A stretch of DNA of 8,984 nucleotides, taken from NCBI GenBank assembly GCA_955652155.1, contig CATPAT010000065.1:1-8984 (forward strand), written 5' to 3'. The notes below the pieces were generated by a model, which was not told the DNA's origin, did no database searches, and worked only from the letters and a program-made list of their open reading frames with translations. Source of the DNA: an uncultured Chthoniobacterales bacterium. Lineage in GTDB: Bacteria; Verrucomicrobiota; Verrucomicrobiia; Chthoniobacterales; UBA10450. Numbering within the stretch: position 1 is the stretch's first letter; every line of letters starts with the position of its first letter. The position numbers were made by a program, and so were the translations under genes. Positions 1-6,048 of the stretch are shown here, piece by piece.

Positions 1-249
1 CTTCTCATCACGCACGTGTTGCTCGCGTTTGTCACGCTGCCGCTGGTGATCGTTACGCTGGTGCCAGTGTTCCGGCGTCGATGGGATCGCCATCGCCGGC
101 TTGGGCGCTGGACAATGCCGATCTGGCTTTATGTTTCGGTCACCGGCGTGCTCGTTTATTTCATCCTCTACCATTGGTTCCCGCCGCCGAATCTTGCACT
201 CGGCCAGCAGTTGATGTTTGCTCAGGGACGCAGCGACAAGGCAAAATGA
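1..249 (+). CDS. DUF420 family membrane protein, C-terminal part (cut by window edge)
   Basis: The reading frame is open from the first base to a TGA at 247-249, so only the last 82 residues are visible and the true start lies upstream. Two hydrophobic segments are seen, about residues 1-20 and 37-55, separated by a basic stretch (FRRRWDRHRRLGRW). The order of a membrane helix with an early His, an HRRLGRWT-like loop and a helix beginning PIWLYVSVTGVLVY is what I know from DUF420 (YozB-like) integral membrane proteins. These are often found near cytochrome oxidase and haem A genes; a respiratory link here is inference, since no such gene is in view. The next gene starts 4 bases after the stop, suggesting one transcript. 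A GTG at 16 could be read as a start, but the matching sequence continues upstream of it, so a start there is unlikely. Confidence 0.75.
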   Translation, partial: LLITHVLLAFVTLPLVIVTLVPVFRRRWDRHRRLGRWTMPIWLYVSVTGVLVYFILYHWFPPPNLALGQQLMFAQGRSDKAK

Positions 250-253
250 GCCT

Positions 254-703
254 ATGGTGACGATCGCGACATTTAACGAGCCGGACAAAGCGAAGCGTCT
301 AAAGCAGCGCTTTCAAGAGGCCGGCCTCAAGGCGGACATTCATAATGAGGGCCACCTTCAGGCGGTCGCGTTCATGTCCCGGCCGCAAGCCAACGCCAAA
401 GTCATGGTGGACGACACCGATTTCGAACGCGCGCAGAATTTAATGATCGAATGGGAGACAAGCGATCCCGACGTCGCCGCCGCCATTATTCGCTGTCCGC
501 AATGCGGATCGTCGAACATCGAGTATCCGCAAATGACGCGTAAGTTCATGACTCCGGCGTTGGTCGGGCTTCTCTGCGCGCTCAAAATCATTCCCAAGGA
601 ATTTTATTGCCAGGATTGCCATTACACTTGGAGCAATGAGGAAGAGCGCACCATCGGCCGGCTCTGGCACCGCTTCTTCCCGGGACGCGAGGAAGCGACC
701 TAA
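254..703 (+). CDS. DUF2007-like protein with split zinc ribbon
   Basis: The protein has 149 residues from the ATG at 254. Residues 1-66 (MVTIATFNEPDKAK..., ending in a VMVDDTDFERAQNLM-like segment) resemble the small alpha-beta DUF2007 domain, called a putative signal-transducing domain; its molecular role is unknown. Residues 81-122 carry two Cys pairs, C81-x2-C84 and C119-x2-C122, which look like a zinc ribbon. Between the pairs is a hydrophobic stretch (about 98-114) that could be a short membrane-associated hairpin. I prefer the ATG at 254 to the earlier in-frame TTG at 218, because the domain begins at the ATG and the TTG would overlap the upstream gene by 32 bases. No strong ribosome binding site is seen. 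The family call is moderately sure; the function is unknown. Confidence 0.7.
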   Translation: MVTIATFNEPDKAKRLKQRFQEAGLKADIHNEGHLQAVAFMSRPQANAKVMVDDTDFERAQNLMIEWETSDPDVAAAIIRCPQCGSSNIEYPQMTRKFMTPALVGLLCALKIIPKEFYCQDCHYTWSNEEERTIGRLWHRFFPGREEAT

Positions 704-772
704 TTTTTCGGCGCATCGCGGCTGGAAATTGGCCGCGCCCGCGACAAAATTACCGCCCGCGCTATTTGATCC

Positions 773-1612
773 ATGAAGTGGCTCTTTGTCCTGTTTCTCG
801 CAATTATCATTTTCGGCGGCGCCGCCTGGTTCGGATACAACTTTGTTTTCAAGGAAGATATCCAGGTGCGCAAAGAACAGCGCGGCGAAGTCGCTCCCGA
901 ACCGCGCATCGATCTGGCCCTGCCGGAATTTGAGGAGGCGGCCAAATTGCGCCAGGACAGAAAAATTCCGGAAGCGCGCGCCGCCCTGACCGCTTTCATC
1001 CAAAAATATCCAACCAGCCCCCACGCCGAGGAAGCCAAGGACCTATTGGGCGAAGTGAATGTCGACATTCTTCTTTCGCGGACGCCGTCGCCCGAGAAAG
1101 AGGAATACATCGTCAAGCCCGGCGACGTTTTGCAGAAGGTCGCGCGCAAAGTAAAATCGACGCCCGAGTTGATTATGCGGATGAACAATTTGAACGGCAC
1201 GATGCTTCACATCGGCGAACGCTTGCTCGTCTCGCATCCCGATTTTGCCATCGTAGTTCAGCGCAAACCAAAACTGCTTGTCCTCCTCAATCACGGCGGA
1301 TTCTTCAAGCAATACCATGTGCGCGAGGAAAAATTGCCGGCCAAAGTCCCATCCAAAGTCACGACCAAGGTCGCCGAAGTGATGGCGTGGAACGGTGGCA
1401 AACGCGTCGGCTTCGGCACCAAAGAATTTATTGGCAGCACCCGCTGGATCCGGCTGAGCTCGCAGGCCTACACGGTTTATTCCGTTCCCGATTCGGCGCA
1501 TCCGGCCTTGTCGCAGCCTCCGCCTCCACAGGGACTTGGCCTTGCCGCGGCGGACGTGGAAGAATTGAGCAGCCTCATCAATAATAAGACCCCGGTCACA
1601 ATCACCGATTAG
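773..1612 (+). CDS. Membrane-anchored LysM protein with degenerate L,D-transpeptidase (YkuD)-like domain
   Basis: The protein has 279 residues. Residues 3-22 form a hydrophobic N-terminal anchor, so the rest should be periplasmic. Residues 52-95 look like one helical TPR-type repeat (EAAKLRQDRKIPEARAAL, then a YPTSPHAEEAK segment). Residues 111-153 are a LysM peptidoglycan-binding module (YIVKPGDVLQKVARK, then a MNNLNGTMLHIGERLLV-like end). Residues 157-278 follow the L,D-transpeptidase scaffold: a strand AIVVQRKPKLLVLLNHG, then TRWIRLSS, then DVEELSSLINNKTPVTITD at the end. The catalytic parts are missing: where active enzymes have an HG pair after a Tyr there is Y236-S237, and where they have SxGCxR there is a Pro/Gly/Ala-rich stretch (250-260) with no Cys. 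The protein has no Cys at all. It is therefore probably a peptidoglycan-binding, non-catalytic relative. It sits 4 bases before accA. No ribosome binding site is clear. Confidence 0.8.
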   Translation: MKWLFVLFLAIIIFGGAAWFGYNFVFKEDIQVRKEQRGEVAPEPRIDLALPEFEEAAKLRQDRKIPEARAALTAFIQKYPTSPHAEEAKDLLGEVNVDILLSRTPSPEKEEYIVKPGDVLQKVARKVKSTPELIMRMNNLNGTMLHIGERLLVSHPDFAIVVQRKPKLLVLLNHGGFFKQYHVREEKLPAKVPSKVTTKVAEVMAWNGGKRVGFGTKEFIGSTRWIRLSSQAYTVYSVPDSAHPALSQPPPPQGLGLAAADVEELSSLINNKTPVTITD

Positions 1613-1616
1613 CGCA

Positions 1617-2597
1617 ATGGACCTTCAACCGCTCGATTTTGAAAAGCCGATCCTGGAATTGGAACGGCGTCTGCAGGAGTTGAAGGCGCATTCGCGCGAG
1701 AACGATGTCGATCTTGGTTCGGAAGTAGAAGCGATCGAGGCCAAGTTGCGCGACACGCGCCGCCAGGTTTACGGAAGTCTGAGCGCGTGGCAGCGCGTCC
1801 AAATCGCGCGGCATGTGCAACGGCCGTTCGCGCTTGATTATGTCGAGCGCTGTTTCACCGGTTGGACCGAACTGCACGGCGACCGGCATTTCGCCGACGA
1901 CAAAGCGATGCCGAGCGGACTTGCCATGCTCGATTCCCAACGCTGTGTCGTCATCACCCACCAAAAAGGCCGCAACACCAAGGAAAACGTGATGCGCAAT
2001 TTCGGTTGCGCTCATCCCGAGGGCTATCGCAAAGCTCTCCGCCTGATGCGGCTCGCCCAGAAATTTTCGATGCCGGTAATTTCGTTGATCGACACGCCGG
2101 GCGCGTTTCCAGGAATCGGTTCGGAAGAACGGCACATCTCCGAAGCGATCGCGGTCAATCTGCGCGAGATGATGAATTTGCGGATACCGATTATTGCCGC
2201 CGTGATCGGTGAAGGCGGCTCGGGCGGTGCACTTGGCATTGGGGTCGCTGACCGCGTTCTGATTTTGGAGAACGCATACTATTCGGTCATCAGCCCGGAA
2301 GCGTGTTCGGCCATTCTGTGGCGCGACCGGCGCCACGCGCCCGAAGCCGCGGAAGCGTTGAAGTTGACGGCGCAGGATTTGTTAAAACTTAACGTGGTCG
2401 ATGAAATCGTGGACGAACCCGAAGGCGGCGCGCACCGCGATTACGAAACGTCGGCAACAAATCTCGGCATGGCCTTGCGACGGAATCTGGAAGGTATCAT
2501 CACCACGCCGGTGGATGAGTTGCTCAAGAAGCGATACAAAAAGTTTCGGAAACTCGGCAATTTCGCCGAATCGAAACCGAGTTCGGCGAGTTCATAA
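1617..2597 (+). CDS. accA: Acetyl-CoA carboxylase carboxyltransferase subunit alpha
   Basis: This 326-residue protein is the alpha subunit of the carboxyltransferase, which with AccD moves the carboxyl group from biotin-BCCP to acetyl-CoA, giving malonyl-CoA for fatty acid synthesis in the cytoplasm. Residues 1-50 are the usual helical N-terminal region (FEKPILELERRLQEL). The crotonase-like core has HQKGRNTKEN (115-124), NFGCAHPEGYRKALRLM (128-144), LIDTPGAFPGIGSEER (157-172), NLREM (181-185), the oxyanion-hole glycine run GEGGSGGALGIG (198-209) and YYSVISPEACSAILW (221-235). The length is close to that of the E. coli protein (319). The ATG at 1617 lies 4 bases after the upstream stop and gives the full family N-terminus. 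No Shine-Dalgarno sequence is visible, so translation may depend on coupling to the upstream LysM gene. accD is not in the window. No oddity was seen in the coding sequence. Confidence 0.97.
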   Translation: MDLQPLDFEKPILELERRLQELKAHSRENDVDLGSEVEAIEAKLRDTRRQVYGSLSAWQRVQIARHVQRPFALDYVERCFTGWTELHGDRHFADDKAMPSGLAMLDSQRCVVITHQKGRNTKENVMRNFGCAHPEGYRKALRLMRLAQKFSMPVISLIDTPGAFPGIGSEERHISEAIAVNLREMMNLRIPIIAAVIGEGGSGGALGIGVADRVLILENAYYSVISPEACSAILWRDRRHAPEAAEALKLTAQDLLKLNVVDEIVDEPEGGAHRDYETSATNLGMALRRNLEGIITTPVDELLKKRYKKFRKLGNFAESKPSSASS

Positions 2598-2603
2598 TTG
2601 GTG

Positions 2604-3404
2604 ATGCGACTCAAGGGCTGTCGATCTTGCGGATGCTTTGCCGCAATTTTTCTCGCCGTTTCTACCGCGCAGGCAGGTTCAGCCGCGGGTTTCAGTTATG
2701 ACCGCGATACCCTCGCATTCGCGAACACAACTGTATTTGCCTACGAACAGGGAAAAATCGTTTCTCACCACAATTTCTTTGAGCGGAAAAAACCGGACCG
2801 CTACACCCGCCGCTGTTTCGTCATGACCCGGACCGTCGAGCAGTTTTACAAGTTCGCCCGGTTCGATCCGAACTCTCCGCTCTTAGATGAGAGCGAGCTG
2901 CATAAACGCATTCGATCGGTCACGCGCAAACCTCCATGGCACGATCCATTGCCGCCGGAAAAGCGCGTCGTCTTTCCCGGTTATCATAATTTGCGCGAAA
3001 TGAGTCAGGCGCACACCAGGCTGATGCAGAGAAACATCGGCCTCGGCTGGGTCGCTTATCTACGGCCGGGGAATTTCCGGATGTTTTATTTACACAACCG
3101 GACTTATCAGGAAAAAACGCATCAACAGCTGGAGCAAACGCTCGCCCGCGGGGAATTTTTCATCGCGTATCTCTCGGATTATCCGATCCTCCACATCAAT
3201 CATTCCGTCCTCGTTTACACTCACGATGGCCAGCGATCTCCCGACGGCACCGATCATTATCTCGTTTACGATCCGAATCATCCCGACGCGCCGCGTCATT
3301 TGAAATGGCTGCCGGCAAAGCGCGAATTCAATTATCAGAAAGATCAGGAATTCGTCGGCGGGTTCACCCGCGTCTTTCAGGTTTACGGCAAGGTCTTGCA
3401 GTAA
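2604..3404 (+). CDS. Secreted protein of unknown function, possible papain-like (C39-like) cysteine peptidase fold
   Basis: The ATG at 2604 gives 266 residues; a GTG at 2601 and TTG at 2598 are also possible. Residues 1-24 look like a signal peptide (basic start, hydrophobic CFAAIFLAVS, then AQA before the mature part), so export is likely. I do not recognise a named family. The layout resembles papain-like or C39-like peptidases: a Cys (C71) opening an amphipathic helix (RRCFVMTRTVEQFYKFARF), then late in the protein a strand with His (H200, in INHSVLVYT) and a strand ending in YDPNHPD (D223, N225). A Cys-His-Asp/Asn triad is therefore possible but inferred from layout only. The C-terminus is rich in aromatic and charged residues (KREFNYQKDQEFVGGF). 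The gene starts 6 bases after the accA stop, so it is probably co-transcribed with it. Its stop is only 6 bases from that of the convergent esterase gene. Confidence 0.7.
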   Translation: MRLKGCRSCGCFAAIFLAVSTAQAGSAAGFSYDRDTLAFANTTVFAYEQGKIVSHHNFFERKKPDRYTRRCFVMTRTVEQFYKFARFDPNSPLLDESELHKRIRSVTRKPPWHDPLPPEKRVVFPGYHNLREMSQAHTRLMQRNIGLGWVAYLRPGNFRMFYLHNRTYQEKTHQQLEQTLARGEFFIAYLSDYPILHINHSVLVYTHDGQRSPDGTDHYLVYDPNHPDAPRHLKWLPAKREFNYQKDQEFVGGFTRVFQVYGKVLQ

Positions 3405-3410
3405 TTTCCA

Positions 3411-4220
3411 TCACGCGATTGGACGCGGCGGAAATAAAAACCGCAGCGCCGGCTCAACCCGCATCGCCCAAGCGCCTTCACTATGATCGGCGCCTTCGAT
3501 TTCGTGGTAATGCAAATCCTCGAACGGGTGCCACCCTTTGTCGATCATTGCCGCGCATAAAGTTCGCGCGCGTTCCCAGCCTGGTTCATTTGTGCCGGTG
3601 TCGAGCCAGATTTTGAGCGGAAGTTTTCGGTCAAGATCGTTGACCATTTTCACGATGACTTGATCGTCCCACCAAACTGATGGCGACATCGCGATAAGAC
3701 GCGTGAAAAAATTCGGAAACCACAAGCCTAATGAAAGCGTTAGCAACGCCCCAAGCGACGAACCTCCCAGGCCGGTGAATTCCGCCTCCGGTTTCGTGCG
3801 ATATTGTCTGTCGATGTAAGGCTTAAGTTCTTCGATCAGAAAGCGCCCATATCTTCGCGCCCAACCTTTGCTCCGTTTTTTGCGTTTCGCGCTCGCGTCA
3901 ATTATTCCCGGAGTCGGCGCATATTCGTGAATGCGATCGTCGCCCGTGTTGGCAATCGCCACGATGATCAACGGCTCGATCAGATTTTGCCGAACCAATC
4001 GCTGCGCAGTTTCGTCGACCCCCCACTCGACCCCGGCAAACGAGGTGGCCGCGTCGAAAACATTCTGGCCGTCCTGCAAATACAAAACCGGATGGCGTTT
4101 TCGCGAATAACGCGAATAACCGCGCGGCAACCAAACGAGAACATCACGACGATTACCAAGGATTTTCGATGGAAACCTGTGGTGCCGCCTGATTGTTCCG
4201 GTGAGTGTGTGTTTGGGCAT
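3411..4220 (-). CDS. Esterase, alpha/beta hydrolase of the esterase D / enterochelin esterase superfamily
   Basis: The protein has 269 residues and no signal peptide, so it is probably cytoplasmic. An N-terminal beta region includes RRDVLVWLPRGYSR (24-37), followed by HPVLYLQDGQNVFD (43-56), typical of the PF00756 superfamily. The nucleophile elbow is GSSLG at 153-157 with S155 as likely catalytic Ser. H246 in EGADHSEGAW is the likely catalytic His; the acid is probably D207 or E212 in WLDTGTNEPGW. A basic patch (AKRKKRSKGWARRYGR, 111-126) precedes the conserved FLIEELKPYID segment. The superfamily includes carboxylesterases, acyl-ester and phosphonate-type hydrolases; the substrate cannot be told. 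A 9-base tandem duplication at 4102-4119 encodes the doubled YSR of residues 35-40. The gene is divergent from a second hydrolase gene. No ribosome binding site is evident before the ATG. Confidence 0.88.
   Translation of the reverse strand: MPKHTLTGTIRRHHRFPSKILGNRRDVLVWLPRGYSRYSRKRHPVLYLQDGQNVFDAATSFAGVEWGVDETAQRLVRQNLIEPLIIVAIANTGDDRIHEYAPTPGIIDASAKRKKRSKGWARRYGRFLIEELKPYIDRQYRTKPEAEFTGLGGSSLGALLTLSLGLWFPNFFTRLIAMSPSVWWDDQVIVKMVNDLDRKLPLKIWLDTGTNEPGWERARTLCAAMIDKGWHPFEDLHYHEIEGADHSEGAWAMRVEPALRFLFPPRPIA
4102..4119. repeat. 9-base direct tandem duplication inside esterase gene
   Basis: CGCGAATAA occurs twice in direct succession (4102-4110 and 4111-4119). On the coding (minus) strand it is in frame and gives the doubled YSR-YSR of the esterase near its N-terminus. 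It looks like a small slippage or duplication event that added three residues in a surface-like loop. Confidence 0.85.
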
Positions 4221-4275
4221 GAAACCGAGACGCTTCGTTGAAGATGTCGAACTTGTCCACCGTGAGGCAAGTGGA

Positions 4276-4305
4276 TTGACCTCAATCGCCGGCTCTCCTT
4301 ATTGT
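4276..4305 (+). promoter_or_regulatory. Candidate sigma70-type promoter for the rightward hydrolase gene
   Basis: In the 103-base divergent spacer (4221-4323), TTGACC (4276-4281) and TATTGT (4300-4305) are separated by 18 bases, matching 5 of 6 and 4 of 6 consensus positions. Transcription would begin near 4312, giving a leader of only about 12 bases before the ATG at 4324. A short inverted repeat, TCCAC at 4256-4260 and GTGGA at 4271-4275, lies just upstream of the -35 box. No equally good candidate was found for the leftward gene. The call rests on the motif alone. Confidence 0.35.
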
Positions 4306-4323
4306 CGACCTTTCAATGAACCA

Positions 4324-5034
4324 ATGAACGAACGTTACATCAAATGGCACACACCCTGGCTCAACCGCGAGTTTGAAATGCTCGCCTTCGGAAACGGCGG
4401 AGGACTACCGCTCATTTTATTTCCGACCTCGTTCGGCAGTTATTACCAAAACAAGGATTTCGGTCTCGTCGGTTCAGTCGCTTCCTACGTCGATGCCGGG
4501 AAGGTCACGGTTTACTGCCCGGACGCAATCGATCTCGACAGTTTTTACAACAAGGGAATTCATCCAGCTGATCGGATGAAAACGCATAACGCTTACGAAA
4601 ACGTGATTGTCCGCGATGTGTTCGAACACGCACGACGCGAATGTCATTGTCATCGTGTGGCCGTGTGCGGCGCGAGTCTCGGCGCTTATCACGCCGCCAA
4701 CATCGCGTTTCGTCATCCGGATACGGTTAGTAATCTCATTAGTCTGAGCGGTTCGTTCGACATCAGCGATTTTTTCGACGGCTATTACGACGACAACATT
4801 TATTTCAACAGTCCGTTTCATTATCTGCCGAACACGACCGATCCGTGGAAATACAATCACATGGGCATCATCATCGGCACCGGTGAATGGGACAACACTC
4901 GCCACGAATCATATCGGCTTTCGGAAATTCTGAATTCCAAAGGGATCCAGCACTGGCTCGATGATGGGAAATGGCGCGGCCACGATTGGAATTACTGGCG
5001 CGACATGCTGCCGTATTATTTGTCGAAGATTTAG
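4324..5034 (+). CDS. Esterase family alpha/beta hydrolase
   Basis: The ATG at 4324 gives 236 residues starting MNERYIKWHTPWLNREFEML, matching the compact start I know for this esterase family. The open frame reaches back to 4201, but those 41 codons would overlap the divergent gene and do not look like the family. Features in order: GLPLILFPTSFGSYYQNKDFG (27-47), YCPDAIDLDSFYNKGIHP (64-81), the nucleophile elbow GASLG (116-120, S118), AFRHPD (128-133), LISLSGSFDI (138-147), DGYYDDNIYF (152-161), HYLPNTTDPW (166-175), a TGEWD acid segment (186-190) and the catalytic His in RGHDWNYW (H220). It looks complete and active, cytoplasmic, substrate unknown. An out-of-frame mini-ORF (ATG at 4316, three codons) ends in a TGA overlapping the start codon, which could couple or dampen initiation. 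The stop is followed directly by a palindromic repeat. Confidence 0.87.
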   Translation: MNERYIKWHTPWLNREFEMLAFGNGGGLPLILFPTSFGSYYQNKDFGLVGSVASYVDAGKVTVYCPDAIDLDSFYNKGIHPADRMKTHNAYENVIVRDVFEHARRECHCHRVAVCGASLGAYHAANIAFRHPDTVSNLISLSGSFDISDFFDGYYDDNIYFNSPFHYLPNTTDPWKYNHMGIIIGTGEWDNTRHESYRLSEILNSKGIQHWLDDGKWRGHDWNYWRDMLPYYLSKI

Positions 5035-5035
5035 C

Positions 5036-5095
5036 TGTAGTGGCCGCCGTCTCGGCGGCAATCAGCTCGTGCCGCTGCGGACAGCCGCCTCTACA
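5036..5095. repeat. Imperfect palindromic intergenic repeat A (REP-like)
   Basis: The outer arms TGTAG (5036-5040) and CTACA (5091-5095) pair exactly. Pairing continues inward with 13 of 16 matches (5036-5051 against 5080-5095), and after a one-base shift GCGGC (5055-5059) pairs with GCCGC (5071-5075), around a loop at 5060-5070. Each half is also a small hairpin: GCCGCC-5-GGCGGC (5043-5059) and GCGG-4-CCGC (5077-5088). This nested symmetry is like a paired REP/BIME unit. It fills nearly the whole gap between the esterase stop (5034) and the nfo start (5101). There is no T-run, so it is not a classical terminator. Confidence 0.75.
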
Positions 5096-5100
5096 ACGGA

Positions 5101-5958
5101 ATGACAAAAGACAAGATCCTTCTCGGCGCGCACATGTCGATCGGCGGCGGCGTGCACACCGCAATTGAGCGCGGCTGCTCGATCAACTGCACCGCGATCC
5201 AGGTGTTCGTGAAGAACAACATGCAATGGTTTGCGCGCCCGCTCGCGCGCGAGGAAATCCGCGCCTTCCTCGAACATCGCCAACGTGGCCAGTTATTATC
5301 GGTCTTTGCCCATGCGAATTATTTGATCAATCTCGCGACCACCAATCCGCAGTTTCACGCGAATTCCATCCGCGCTTTGTCTGAAGAGCTTACTCGGGCC
5401 GGCCAACTCGAGCTTCCATTTCTGGTTCTTCATCCCGGCGCGCATCTCGGTGCAGGCGAAAAACCCGGACTCGAGAAAATCGCCGCCTCGATCGACCGCG
5501 TGTTTCGCAAAATTCCGAAAGTGAAGACGCGGATCGCGGTCGAAACGACCGCCGGCCAGGGCTCGTGTCTCGGCCACAGCTTCGAGCAGATCGCTTACAT
5601 CATCCAAAATGTGCGCGAGCCGGAGCGACTCTGTGTTTGTCTCGACACCGCGCATATTTTCGCCGCCGGTTTCGACATCGGGAGTGAAGCCGGGATCAAG
5701 AAAACATTTCGCGAATTCGATCGCGTGATCGGACTCGATCGCCTGGCTGCCATTCACCTGAACGATTCCAAAACCGCGCGCGGTTCGCGGGTGGATCGAC
5801 ACCAGCACATCGGAAAGGGCCAGATCGGTCTGGACGCATTCCGCTTTATTATGCGCGACCGGCGATTTCGAAAAATCCCAAAGGTTCTCGAGACGCCGAA
5901 AGGCAAGGAATTGCATGAAGACGTCGCGAACATGAAAACGCTCCGTGGGTTGTTGTAG
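5101..5958 (+). CDS. nfo: Deoxyribonuclease IV (endonuclease IV, AP endonuclease)
   Basis: This 285-residue protein, the same length as E. coli Nfo, is a TIM-barrel zinc endonuclease that cuts the backbone 5' to abasic sites in base excision repair. All nine expected metal ligands can be placed: H71 (HANYLINL), H111 (LHPGAH), E148 (VETTAGQG), D182 and H185 (LDTAHIFAAGFD), H219 (IHLNDSK), D232 and H234 (VDRHQHIGKG), and E264 (VLETP). The start at 5101 gives LLGAHMSIGGGV, the family N-terminus. The sequence just before it is CGGA touching the ATG, too close to act as a normal Shine-Dalgarno. The first codons (MTKDK) abut palindrome A, and the TAG stop is the left tip of palindrome B. The heptapeptide FRKIPKV occurs twice (135-141 and 256-262), each a few residues before a Glu ligand. 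Possibly co-transcribed with the esterase upstream. Confidence 0.96.
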   Translation: MTKDKILLGAHMSIGGGVHTAIERGCSINCTAIQVFVKNNMQWFARPLAREEIRAFLEHRQRGQLLSVFAHANYLINLATTNPQFHANSIRALSEELTRAGQLELPFLVLHPGAHLGAGEKPGLEKIAASIDRVFRKIPKVKTRIAVETTAGQGSCLGHSFEQIAYIIQNVREPERLCVCLDTAHIFAAGFDIGSEAGIKKTFREFDRVIGLDRLAAIHLNDSKTARGSRVDRHQHIGKGQIGLDAFRFIMRDRRFRKIPKVLETPKGKELHEDVANMKTLRGLL

Positions 5959-6048
5959 GTGGATCGAGCAGTCCCTCGCTCGATGCCAAAAATGATGCGC
6001 CTTCGGCGCGACTATTAACATCGCGCGACGGAGCGCGCGATCCACCTA
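5956..6048. repeat. Long imperfect palindrome B between convergent genes, stop codons at both tips
   Basis: The arm at 5956-5985 pairs with 6019-6048 at 25 of 30 positions; the outermost 11 bases (TAGGTGGATCG against CGATCCACCTA) are exact. The 33-base centre holds a perfect 5-base stem GCGCC-TTC-GGCGC (5996-6008 region). The left tip TAG is the nfo stop and the right tip, read on the minus strand, is the TAG stop of the DUF4870 gene. On either strand the RNA would fold into a strong hairpin at the gene end, so it could shield 3' ends or slow polymerase in both directions. No T-run follows, so termination is inferred, not shown. Confidence 0.88.

Noticed and set aside
704..772. Possible small gene or regulatory site in the 69-base spacer before the LysM gene
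   Set aside because: No conserved frame, clear promoter or hairpin was seen.
440..1024. Minus-strand frame spanning the DUF2007-like and LysM genes
   Set aside because: It crosses two well-supported genes and their spacer and has low-complexity, shadow-like composition.
1602..2336. A 244-codon minus-strand frame opposite accA
   Set aside because: It is fully antisense to an unmistakable accA and shows no family motifs.
4201..4323. An N-terminal extension of the rightward hydrolase from 4201
   Set aside because: It would overlap the divergent esterase start, adds 41 residues foreign to the family, and leaves no room for promoters.
5296..6045. A 249-codon minus-strand frame opposite nfo
   Set aside because: It is antisense to nfo with all nine metal ligands present; the frame also runs through palindrome B.
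5956..6048. Classical bidirectional rho-independent terminator
   Set aside because: The stem is long, but no T-run follows it on either strand; called a repeat instead.
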